A stretch of 64,000 bases of DNA. It comes from Paralichthys olivaceus. Lineage: Eukaryota > Chordata > Actinopteri > Pleuronectiformes > Paralichthyidae. Position 1 is the first letter of the stretch. Every line of letters starts with the position of its first letter. Made by a program: the position numbers and the translations under genes. The stretch is from positions 6,687,001 through 6,751,000 of the forward strand of contig NC_091108.1 of the NCBI RefSeq assembly GCF_024713975.1, read 5' to 3'. A model generated the notes under the pieces. The model did no database searches. It had not been told where the DNA came from and saw only the letters and a list, made by a program, of their open reading frames with translations. Positions 25,276-36,507 of this stretch are shown piece after piece.

Positions 25276-26070
25276 GTTGATACAGACCCACTACACAACA
25301 CTATGTGTCCGGATGGAAATACAACAACACCTGGATGGAAACACAACAGTGTCACAACATCAGAGGGGTGTGCTGCGGCCGGTGGTCCGTTTCCTGTGTG
25401 TCCACTACAAAGTAAAGTGCAGGGGTGTGCTCCTTCTGTTGAGCATGTTTAAGCTAGCAGGGTTAGCTGCGACAGAGCTACCAGGAAGACAGTTTTATAA
25501 ACCACTAACGCAGAGCAGTTCGACGATTATTCTTACACTTCATCAAGAAGTTTAGTCGTTTCTTTATCACAGACTGGAGCAACAACCGAAGCTAAAGCGG
25601 AACCTAGCCAGGTCATACTAGCTGCTAGCTTAACCCAATGTCACGACAGATAAAGATGCGTCTTCCTGACAATTTAGTGAAGGCAACATACTATGACGTT
25701 AAAGTGTTAAAGTATTAAAGTCGTGGACAAATACAACAAACACGTGAATGAACGTGAAGTTAAAATGTTGTGTGTGGGGACACAGGTAACACCGTTAGCT
25801 TCCTGTCAACAGCTAGCGATATAAACCGAGGAGGCTAACCTGTGCTAGCTGTGCTAACACGGGTTCTCGTGCACCCTGAGTCCGAATGTTGAGCGCTACA
25901 GACGCGATGACTTCACCGCAACAACACGAGTCGACAGCAGACGTGTTTTGCTGAACGACACCATGTGTGTTAAGAGGTAAAGAAGAATAAAGTCAGATGA
26001 ATCACTCACCGTGCTAATGTCCAGAGCGAACAGCTGACTGCCTGTGTCATGTGACGGTCACATGCTCGGG
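25276..26070 (-). other. atp6v1h 5'UTR, first intron and non-coding first exon
   Basis: The coding exon probably continues to 25290, where GTGTAG gives an acceptor on the minus strand. Upstream, a strong donor (CACG|GTGAGTGAT, exon edge at 26010) marks a non-coding first exon that runs to about 26040-26070. The region between is richer in CpG than the gene body, as expected near a housekeeping promoter. Confidence 0.6.
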
Positions 26071-26115
26071 CTGGAGGATCCCTGTTCATAAATACAAAAT
26101 GACTGTGCACGTGAC
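26046..26115. promoter_or_regulatory. Cluster of CLEAR/M-box-like E-boxes at the atp6v1h promoter
   Basis: Three E-boxes lie just upstream of or within the non-coding first exon: GTCATGTGAC at 26046-26055 (M-box), GTCACATGC at 26057-26065, and GCACGTGAC at 26107-26115 (close to the CLEAR consensus GTCACGTGAC). V-ATPase genes are known targets of TFEB/TFE3/MITF through such sites, so lysosomal-stress control is likely. The motifs are seen; the factor binding is inferred. Confidence 0.6.
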
Positions 26116-26119
26116 TGCA

Positions 26120-27930
26120 GCTGTAAAATGTACAGAAATATCAAAGTTAGATATTAATTAGATATTAAGTTAGTAAGCCTGGTGGAAATGACTGAGAACA
26201 CGTGTTTAAATACTGATCACAGATTAAGATTTTGCATTCAAAATAAAGAATAGAAAAACAAACAAGCTTATAAAATGTAATTTATGAAACTACCCAACAG
26301 TATTGAAATACCACTAACATATTAATGCATCAAAACATAATAACTATAATAGTGTACTCATAATAAACACTAACATGGCCCCTTTGTGAGTACTAAAGCC
26401 CTTAATACTTTAAGTACATTTCGCTAATAATACACATACTTAATGAAATATTTTGCTCATCACGGATTGTTAACACAATGCAGTACTATTTTTGAAATAC
26501 TTAATTCCGACAGTGAATGGCTCGCGAACGAGGACAAAAATGTAAAAGTAGAAACTGAGGGGCATCAAGGGAATTGAGATGTAAAGAAAATTCACCAGTA
26601 CGCCTGAATGAAAAACAAATACGATGATGAATTGTCGAAATGAAACATGATGAATAATAAATAAATATATATAACAATGCAGTGCTGTTATGTACGAAGA
26701 GGATCTGACTATAAGCAGGGGTATCAATATAATGATAAATCGTTATACTCCTTATTTTACGTCCTTCAAGCAATATTTCTATCTCATGGTGGGAATACAG
26801 TGCTATTATTTAAGGCTACAAAGCAAAATCAATTAATTGGACAATAAAGGCTGCATCCACTTTCTCTGCATTAAGACTTAAAAAAAAAAAATTAAGTAAA
26901 AAATAAAAAGAAATGACCTTTAGGTAAAATAAGTTTGGAAAGTTGATGCTGTATATGTTTTACCTGAGAAGCTTTGGCGAGTTGAGTCAATAATTCAGGA
27001 ACTCTTTACTCCCTTGTTGCCTTTTTAATAATTTACCAACATTGCCCCAAAACCCAAACAGGAATAAATGTGGTTTGTTGCTGTGAAACATGAAACTGAT
27101 ACAACCAAGCATCTCCTGTCTGTGCCCTTGCTGCCAAAGCACAGACAAGCTGGAAATAGAACCAGAAAAACCGTGAAGCAGAAAGGCAGACAATGTTAAT
27201 AATGTGGTTTCCTGTATGTCATTAATATTTCTGATATTCTGAGCTAGAAAGACGAGAATACACTAAACCTGACTCCAGCCAATCAGTCCCAATCAGCCGT
27301 GTTATCATTTGGTATTGTGCTTTAACTTTGTGGCTTTGTGTCGTTGACCGAGAGCTAAAGTGAGTTGATTGCTCACACTGAAGAGCTTTGATCAGCGTGT
27401 ATCCTTGTGAGTCTGTAATTTGTGACACGAGCAAACATGTCAGAAGCTTCTCGGTCAAATCTCACACCCTCCAGCAACACTGTTCTCATCTCAGGAGTTT
27501 AAGTGTGCGTCCATGTGAACGGTGAAAAGCGTCAACTGTGGCCATATGTTTACTCGACAAACACAGTTTACCAATGTGTTTTAATCCTTTGTATTACACA
27601 GGAATTCATCTAGAAGCATGTATAATCACAAATGAACCCACGTCTGTCACTAGTTTTCCTCTCCGTCCATCTCACTCAGACACTAAAACCTCCTGGCTTA
27701 ATCTGGCCTAAGCTGGTGAGATGCAGTAAAGCACAGAGGAATCAGGATTGCATCCAGTGGGAACATTGTCCTAATCCCCTTCTGCCCTCTTCTTTGTAAA
27801 CACTCTTCTCTTTGTCAGGGTCACTGATGCTTTCCTGCCCTCTCTCTCCGTCTCTTTCTCTGTGTCATAACTATGCTTCAGAAGAGACTCCGGGACAACA
27901 TACAGGAGATCAGCGAGGGCCGCCTGGATT
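26120..27930. other. Intergenic region between atp6v1h and rgs20
   Basis: AT-rich sequence up to about 27.4 kb, then a pyrimidine-rich stretch (27790-27880) just before the possible rgs20 alternative exon. No other gene or repeat recognised. Confidence 0.6.
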
Positions 27931-27989
27931 TCTTATGATCTCAAACAGACTCGAGCCTCACGTGGCCGGTGAGGCTTCGTGGTTGGAGC

Positions 27990-28178
27990 ATGCCAAGTGC
28001 TAGAGCGGTGAGGCAGTGGGAGATCAGGCCCACGTCTGCTCTGCGGGGGATCAGACACACCCGAGCCCTGATGTGGCAGCAGATACGGGGGCTGGCCCGG
28101 GCCTGCCGGCACGGTGTGGGGTACCGGGTGAACTACAATGACCCCAACCGAGAGGAGCAGGAGATGGTGTGCCTTGAG
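27990..28178 (+). CDS. rgs20: Possible alternative first coding exon of rgs20 (long isoform)
   Basis: An isolated GC-rich open segment in AT-rich surroundings. From ATG at 27990 it encodes 63 residues, beginning MPSARAVRQWEI, basic and Trp/Arg-rich at first, then acidic (NDPNREEQEMVCLE). It ends at GAG|GTACGG, a usable donor in phase 0. The rgs20 exon starting at 34733 reads CCC-ATG-GGA in that same phase, so splicing would give ...CLE-P-MGSERMEM, an N-terminal extension. Mammalian RGS20 also has long isoforms joined directly ahead of MGSERM, but this sequence does not resemble the human extension as I remember it. The frame is open back to 27939. It could instead be an exon of an unknown gene or a chance frame. 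Confidence 0.4.
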
Positions 28179-31100
28179 GTACGGACATGTGGTAGTTAAG
28201 AATACTATTGTTGATAACATCCTCATTATCATAAACCCACTGATTATGAATTTTGAGTTAATTTTCATGTAGCAAATACAATTAAAAGTCAAAGGTAAAA
28301 CCACAACGTTACATAACAGTTTATTTTGCTCAGAATACACATTTTAGACACCATTTGAACCACAACATGCTAATTGTTGTGTGACAGATAACAACATAAC
28401 ACAAGTCTGTCACTGAAAGTGTTCAAAAGGAATCAGTCTGACTGCCTATAGTTAAACTGTCACCAACTTCCAAACATTATTTGTATTCATTCTTCTGTTG
28501 TTGTTGCTGCTGCTATTGTGACCAGATCGCTCTTGTTCGAATGTCAGCGGACTTCCTTGCTTCTTGCCAAACCTCTATTTAGGGAGGCACTTCCTGTCTG
28601 AGCAAGGCTTAAGAAGATCAAAAGAAAGAGATGGTGTGTCTGTAAATAGTGCCATACCATTTATTACCTCAGTCACGCAGGATACGTTTGTTGTTTTGTT
28701 TGTAAGCAGGATTATGCAAAAAACGTCCGAACCGATTTCCACCAAACATAATGGAGCCTGGGCCTGAGGAGACGCCATTGAATTTTGTTGCAGATGTGGA
28801 ATAAGGGGCAGATCCAGGACGTTATAGTTGAATAAAGCAACATAGTCACATATGCATCTAGTATCAAAACCCAATATTAATTAATGACAAACTTACAATT
28901 AAATCATTTCCAAAAATAGTAGAGAGGTTGTGAAGTTTTAGTTTGGTGTCAGAATGATTCTCAGGTAAATGGATAATAACGATTTCTCAGGGTGTGAGAG
29001 AACTACGTATGATACTATTCACAGAGGGGAAGTGATTGAAAAGACAGGAAGGGCCTTCAGATGGGAAGGGGAGGACACAAGTCAACTCAGACCTTTAACA
29101 ACCATTAACAACACAAAGAAATCAGGACTCATAAACAAGTATTATAGACTTGTAGAAAACATAAAGTACATTTGTGGATATTTATGTCAAATATGCTTGA
29201 AAAAATGTCATGTCAGGGATTTGTGCTAACTGATGACATACTGATGACATCTCCAACTTGGTGAAAAGAAACCCAGACATGTCAATAAAGTGTTGGCAGA
29301 AGAGTTGCAAATGCACCTCCGCCGTCAGTTCAATCAAAATAAAATACAATCACATGAGCTAATTAAGAAATATGACTGTTTATCTGGCGTTAACATCAGG
29401 GTTAATCACCGTGGAACAATGTGTGATCACACCCAAGTCAGAATAACATGTTTTTCTTGCTCTTGCCAACATGGATGCTGCTTGAAGTTGATGATGGGTC
29501 ATTACTTTACAGGTTATCAGACATCAGAAGGTGTATGTAGAATGGGTGGTGCCCTGACTTGTTTTTGTTTTATTGCTAGTGCAACTGAAATCTCAGTAAT
29601 TTGCAGATCTTGATTGTTATTCCATATCCAGCATACATACATACAGTCCAAGATACTTTTCATGCACCATCTTATCTCTCATTGATGATAAATCACTCTT
29701 CAGTGACCATGCATTCAGTTCATTCTTTATCTATTTTACCCACTCTGCTGTTGGGTGGTATTATATTCAGTCACATTGTCAAAGTTGCATTCGCTCAACT
29801 CTGCAAAGAATTCCATACCATTCACAACTAACTGCTTAATTATGTTCCAATTGTAATTTTACGACCTTTATGGCCCAGTTTTAAGATGATTACTTATCAC
29901 AGACTCCAAAAAGACAGAATTGCAGGAGTAATTACCAGCATGTCCCGATAAAGACCAAGCTACTTAAACCTCATTTTAGAGTCACTGCCATTAAAGCAAA
30001 TTGACAGTATCACTCTTTGCCACACCAGGAACACATCAGTGCCAGAGATAGAGATGACATCCCTCCCTTTATGCATATTGCACTTTTAAAACTTGAGAAT
30101 TTAACATCATCTACATTGTGCAACAATAAGGCTAAAAAACCCACATTGTTTAAAATAATTGAAAAAACAAAATGACCTTCATCTTTGTGGATATGATTAT
30201 CAGATCATATAAGACAATTTTATAGACTTTAAATGAATATGGGTGATAAACATATATACAAAAGTGAATTACTTTATTTATTGATTGTTTGTTATCTAGG
30301 GTCAGAGTTATCTAACCCTTTCCTCATTAGTGTTTAATGTATTTATTTTATTCAATGACCAAAAACTGAATTTCAGTGACAACAGCTCCCTGAAACATTT
30401 CTAATGATGACAACAGTCAGACAGAGACACAACCAGAAATTGTGTGTGCAAAGCTACAACAATATTCCTTGAAATGAGCTCAGTAGAGTTGTGTTTACCT
30501 CTACATAGCTGTGGCATCAGTCTGCATGGAGACCGACCGCCTCGAGTTACGCTGATAATGTGATGTTAAAGCAACAAAAAGGCAAAAAGAACAAATGATG
30601 GTTTAACTTGGTTTCAAGGATTGAAAACTGATTGTGCTTTAATAAGTCAAGCCTGACCTTCATAGTCTAAAGATCAACTTGATCAACACACCTGGAGGTA
30701 CAAGAGAAAAGCAATAAAGAGAAATATCGTCAAAACAAATGGGGAGAAAATTATGTTTCCTATTTTCTCTTGCCACCGTTGTTGCTGTGATTACACACTT
30801 CATCTTCACCTTCAAACTGCTCGCATATGCTATTAGGTGTTGGGTCGGTGCTTCACAACGATTCAAATCCCCTTAATCACATATCGAAAGGAGTTTTTTC
30901 TGATCTCGTCGCCCAGTTCTGTCGTCCTCCTCTCCTGTGTGACCTTCAGACTCCCTCCAACACTGGGCACTGTGCAAGTCTGTGTGCTCATCAAACCACA
31001 GCAGCATGAAGTATCACTCGTCGCTTGTGTATGTATTAATCTCACATGGCTATTTGTGGGTCTGTGTTGCATAACTTGAGCACAAGGGAAGGTGTTAAAT

Positions 31101-32930
31101 GAAGTGTTGCAGAGAAAAAGTCACATGTTTATGTCTCTGGGGGCAATGAAGATGTGTGGGCACTCAGGGATCACCCAATATGAGCACAGTGTGGAAGTAA
31201 TGAATCTGGACAGTAAAGAAATCTAAGACTTTGCCCTTTTTGACAACATGACAGAAGAGGTGAATCTCTAAGTGGGTCCATTTGGATCCGGACCAGGTCA
31301 GTGCAGACACTGTATGAACAACAGTTCTCCACTGAGTCTTGTGTTACAGATGCTCACACTCTGTATTACAATGCGGGACTGTGGAGAATTGATTTCCGTG
31401 TTATCAGAGAGCATCTGAATGACAATCTGACCCAGAGAGGCCACAGCAATAAATATGCTGATGTAAATTAAGTAGATAATTAGGTAAAATACAATATGTT
31501 GTACTGGACTTTTGCAGAATAAGTGGCTGTTGAGTGCCATCTGGTGTTTATACAAAGCAAGACAGGATGTGCACTCAAGAGAGAAATGTTATTAGATGGC
31601 AAATAGTGGCTTTCAATGAAAGATGTGTGTGAAAATGTATATTTCATGACTTTGTTGCTTGACTCTGTATGAAACAGGAATTTCTCTGATCCAGTGTGAT
31701 ACTTGTAAGACTTTTACCACTATGTGCAATACTAGCAGCCCTGTTAATACATAATTTAGCCAATGTGGCCATGGCTTTCAGAAAATTAATATGAGAATTT
31801 ATTAAGTCAGTTATTGCTTTATTATCATGTGGAGAAAATAATGTTGGTGCTGTAGTCTGAGCTACCTTCAGATGGCAGTGTTGTCTTCTACATGGTCACA
31901 GGCCTTAACTGTGGATGAGCCCAGGAATCATCTGTGCAAGGAGCTACACTCTCAATTCAGATAAACAGTGCTACACAGGGAGAAAGATTTATTTATATGA
32001 TTGATTGATTGATTTGTATTACTGTGTCTTGCACATTATAAGCCCAGTCTAAAGAGACGCCATTATTTAAAAAAGGGGAAAGAACATAAAGAGAAAGACA
32101 CCAGAGTAGCAGCGTTAGTAACAAAACTAAAGAAACAAACTGTCCTGAGGTTTTCTCCAAGATGTATCAGCATTAAATTTAAACAACCGGTACATCCTTA
32201 CATCATCAAGTACATTTCTGGATTATAAAATAAGGCAATCCTTAATTAGTCCCATAAAGGGGAAATGGACTTTTCATGTAATATAGATGTTTGATCTTTT
32301 ATATTATAAGTTGTGCAGGTGAATCTAGTTTCCAGAGCTCATACTTAGTTAATCTAATAAATCCAGGTTACAACAATTAAACGAGCAAAGTGATGAAGAC
32401 AGATTCAGAATAAGAGCTTGGATCAGTTAGAACACACATTTATATGTGTGTATTTGAAATTTAAGTCTATCGACTTTTACATTGAGACTTTGTGATGAGT
32501 TTGAGTAAGGGCGTGACTAATGGATCAGAAATTCATTCACGGGACACTCAATGAGATGCGGTTGTGGGACACATCGTTGAACAATGTGAATTAAAGACTA
32601 ACCTTTACAGATTACATAACAGTGGCTGTCAAAGGCGTGTTAACCTTCAGAGCAGAGCAGCAGCCTGGGCATGAGCCGTTTCAGCACCACAGACAGCGAC
32701 CTCATGCAAAACGCTCGTCGTTTCAAACTTCCTCTCTCTCTGCTCGAGCTCTGACATGTGTTGAATTTTGAAAATACAAACAGAGCTCATCTGGAGTGTA
32801 CGGGTGTTTCTTTCTTCTTTTTTTTCTTTGCCTGAAGTGATACGTGCCATATTGAATTTGATAATAAACTAACATCCAACCACTCGTGTCTGCAGTCCTC
32901 CGTGTAGAAGACAGGGTTGGACCTGCACAG
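28179..32930 (+). other. Putative rgs20 first intron or upstream region
   Basis: A 4.7-kb AT-rich stretch between the possible alternative exon and the 33.0-kb promoter. It holds one dispersed repeat (28684-28822) and many short meaningless reading frames. No other gene recognised. Confidence 0.6.
28684..28822 (+). repeat. Teleost interspersed repeat, 'GATTACGCAAAAACTACTGAA' type, copy 2
   Basis: Shares 'gtttgtaagcaggatta', 'gcaaaaaacgtccgaaccga', 'tttccaccaaac' and 'ggggcagatccagga' with the family seen at 8395-8692. Truncated relative to that copy. Confidence 0.7.
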
Positions 32931-32939
32931 TAAACCTGT

Positions 32940-33110
32940 GCCATACTTTCGGGGCTTTACGTTCCTCACTGAGCTACTACGAGTTGGAGACAAGACGCAT
33001 GCGTACTGACTTGAAGCAGCCGTTCGGGAGGAAAAAAGCCTTATGTGCCATCGGATGTAATCAAGGCAAAGAATTACCTCTTCTTGCTGTGCATACATGG
33101 TGAAATTGTA
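32940..33110 (+). promoter_or_regulatory. Likely promoter and 5' non-coding exon of the short rgs20 form
   Basis: A CpG-richer island in AT-rich DNA. It contains the palindrome ACGCATGCGT at 32995-33004 (NRF1-like) and, 100 bp downstream, a perfect donor (AAATT|GTAAGT at 33107). A non-coding exon of about 100 bp ending there and splicing to 34733 would give the short transcript starting at MGSERM. The position is inferred; no TATA box is evident. Confidence 0.4.
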
Positions 33111-34735
33111 AGTACTGGTAGCAGAACTGGTGTATGATTGCACGGATATTCGATGAGCGTGGTGTTATTAGCTCGTTTCCCCGGCGTTTTAAAATGGCAT
33201 GTCACTATCTCGCCGTACAGTGGGCTTTTTACAGATCTAGGCTGTGTCTTTTCGGCGGTTGTCCAGGGCGATGAAGCTCTATGGTTCTTCATGGTGGCAC
33301 TTTGCATTGATCTGATGCGAGTTGCTAATAAATCGTTTTCTGCTGCTCAATCGCCCAGGAACCATCAGAAGAAGAAAAAAATCCCTCGAACCGCTCACAG
33401 GTCCGTGCAGCTGCAGCGGGATTGAAGCAGAAGAATTGTGGTTTATGTTGTTATCATGGTTTTTCATTTGAATGGATACGACCACCCCCACCCCCCATTT
33501 CATCGTCTATAGCTGTTGAGTCAAGCCATAGTGTACAACCGCAATTGTGGCAGCTTTGAAGTGCCCGACACCTAACGCGTAAAAATATGCCATTTGGCAC
33601 GACGCACGAAATCTGCAGCCCCGAATCTGAGAGGAACTGCGCACGGATCCATTTTAGAAAATGACCAAATGGTATTGTATTCACTGAAAGGCTGTGATAG
33701 AGCGATGCTGCGGTTATAGATTTGCAAGCTGCGCCTTCAGGCCCCCCTCCCATACGCCAAATCTTGAGGCATTTTTTTTTTCCTGAAGCGTCTTTTTCTT
33801 GTGTCAGGCAGTAGCCGGATGATGCGGTGAGTTGGAAGTGACAGCTTTGTTACATAAATGATCTGACAGGATTTGGCAGTGTCTGACCTGGAGATGACAC
33901 ATTTGTTAAAATCAGACAAGAAGTCATTCTGTGAGCAGAGCCTGTCTCTATAGTCCATATAGGCCTAAACCTTCATGGTGATTCTGTTGAATACGCCAGA
34001 GAACTATAATCTCAATTATAATGGATTTCTCAGGAACACCATGGATGCAGCCTAAAGGTGCAAGACAATCTGACAATAATTTACATTATTTGCAATTGTA
34101 TTTAATTTATTGCTCCATTTGACCCCAGTGAACATTGCAAATCCTTTAATGCACTGATTTTACACTGTGGCTTTAACAAATGGGATATTTCAGATTTTGG
34201 ATTATGGATATTGAACCCATGGTTTAAAACCCATCCTGTTTTTCACATGCAATTAGTGTATGAGGGCTCATGCAGCCAGTTTGAGATTAGAGGGACTAAA
34301 ATGTGCACGGTGGATAAATATTCGGCAGCAGGAAAAACAAAATAATCAAATTATTCCTCCGTATACCTTAACTCTGAGTGGAGCGAAATTCCTTTACAGT
34401 GTGACCTCTGGATATGTCAGCACAGGCAATAAATTCCTGCAGATATAAATGATATTGGTAATTGGTAAGTCCAATTCCAATGAATTTAATCAACCATAGT
34501 GAACGTGATGCTGTCAGAACAGTGAAGCTTCCACACTGCCATCACCTCTGCTCTTGTTACACCCAGTGTTGTTCATTCCATCTTCCTTTGCACTGGCTCT
34601 GGTTTGTATCTTATGAATGCTTTGTAAACTCAAGAGATTTCCGTACCACGAGACAAAATCTCAGTTCAATACTACTCCTGACATCAAAACACTCAACTCA
34701 GCGCCTCCCTCTCCTCTCTCCTCTGTCTGCAGCCC

Positions 34736-36507
34736 ATGGGATCAGAGCGGATGGAGATGCGAAAGAGGCAGATGTCGGTGCAGCAGGAGTCGGCAGCGGG
34801 GGGAACTGCACCGGCTCAGCAGGGCCAGCCGGGCCAGGCCAATCCACGGGCCTCAAATGCTTGTTGCTTCTGCTGGTGTTGCTGCTGTAGCTGCTCTTGG
34901 TAGGTTTCCTCCACCTGAGACCTCCTGTGTCTTAACAGCAGTTCTCCAGCTTGTGTCTTATGCTCTTGATATTTCTGCATCTGATCTCCAGACATTTGTC
35001 CAGTAGCTTTATTACAATGTAAAACTGGCCTAATCAAGAAAAATTGAGAAATAGTCAATTATATACACACATACACCTGGACAATATTATATATAGTATT
35101 TACATATCTAATATATATAAATTCTGCAATTGTGCCTTAAAATGATGGACAATCGAGTCATTATTTCATTATTTAACTTCATTCAATCAGCTAATTGATT
35201 ACTTGACTAATAATTTCTGACAGTGCTTTGAAAATATAAAGAATAATGTGATACATTTTTAAAAGTTAGTTTTATGTTCCTTTGTGAAGATTAATAAATG
35301 TAGAGCATACACCTGCTTATAATTGCATGCAGAAGTATATGTATTGTTGTAGCATGTTTATATTACACTGCAGTGTAAAGTATAGATGTGCACAGTAAGA
35401 TGACTGATTTATCTTAATACATAATTTCTCTAGGGGAATGATGTGCAGTTCACTGTCAGTTGAACGCCTTCCATAAGAATTCAAGAAAAATCCTGTCTCA
35501 TCCGCAGTGTTTGTGGTTTTTAAATCTCTATTTGGCTCTTCTTTAGTGCGTTAACACGTTTGTGTCATCATTAGGAATGAAGACCGGGATGACAGGAACC
35601 GCAAAGCATCTTTTGACGTCAAGGAAGGGACCTCAGACTGTGAAGACTGGTTAGTCATATTCACTAAACCCATCAATGAACTGTACCTTTTCTTTTTGTT
35701 AACGTTGAAGTCATCACTCCTGTGTTGTCTCTGCAGCCCTAAGCCCACGTTGGAAGAGGTGCGCTCGTGGGGACAGTCGTTTGACAAGCTGATGTGCTGC
35801 CCAGCGGGGAGGAACTCCTTCAGACAGTTCCTTCGCACCGAGTTCAGCGAGGAGAACATGCTCTTCTGGTTGGCCTGCGAGGAGTTCAGCAAGGAGGCCA
35901 ACAAGAGCACGGTAGAGGAGAAAGCTCGGGTCATCTACGAGGACTACATCTCTATTCTCTCACCTAAAGAGGTTGGTTGGCACAGATTCATTGTGTCACA
36001 ACTTTGCTGATTTAAAGGGTGAAACATAATGATATCTGACAAATGTTCATCTCGTTTGAAATACAAGCAAGTCGGCTAATCGCCTGCATCGTGAGAGTAA
36101 GATGAGAAAAAAAGGAAATCACTCCACCACCAGATGTTATCTTAGCTTAGCTTAAAAACTGGAAATGGAGAAAACAGACAGTGTGGCTCTGTCCAAATGT
36201 GACATTTGATTCACATTGAGAAAAACAAATAAAAACGGAATATTTCCTTAGATGATAAATCATTCTTAGAAAGGACATGGAAAGTTCTCATGCTGTTTAC
36301 CTGATGTTTCATCCTCAGGTGAGCCTTGACTCTCGTGTGCGCGAGTCCATCAATAGGAACATGCTGGAGCCCAACTTGCACACGTTCGACGACGCCCAGC
36401 TGCAGATCTACACACTAATGCAAAGAGACTCGTACCCCCGCTACATGAACTCCTCGGCCTACAAAAACCTGCTCAACACTCTGTCAGAGCAGTCCCCCGA
36501 ATCATAA
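34736..36507 (+). CDS. rgs20: Regulator of G-protein signalling 20 (RGSZ1 form)
   Basis: GTPase-activating protein for Gi-family alpha subunits, classically Gz, at membranes. Coding exons: 34736-34899, 35575-35649, 35737-35971 and 36319-36507, giving 220 residues with all phases consistent. The start context is exon-initial (acceptor CTGCAG at 34727-34732) and gives MGSERMEMRKRQM, as in mammalian RGSZ1. A cysteine string (ACCFCWCCCCSCSW, residues about 42-55) is the palmitoylation region of the RZ subfamily. The RGS domain spans about 90-210 (SFDKLM, FRQFLRTEFSEENMLFWLACEEF, YEDYISILSPKEVSLDSRVR, FDDAQLQIYTLMQRDSYPR). RGS19 is the closest alternative; the N-terminus and synteny with atp6v1h and tcea1 favour rgs20. 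The donor after SPKE is GTTGGT, weaker than consensus. Confidence 0.94.
36135..36215 (+). repeat. Fragment of a teleost 'TTAGCTTAGC...GGCTCTGTCC' repeat
   Basis: In the last rgs20 intron: 'ttatcttagcttagctta', 'actggaaatgga' and 'gtggctctgtccaaa' match the head of a dispersed fish repeat. A longer relative lies at 50455-50775. Confidence 0.6.
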
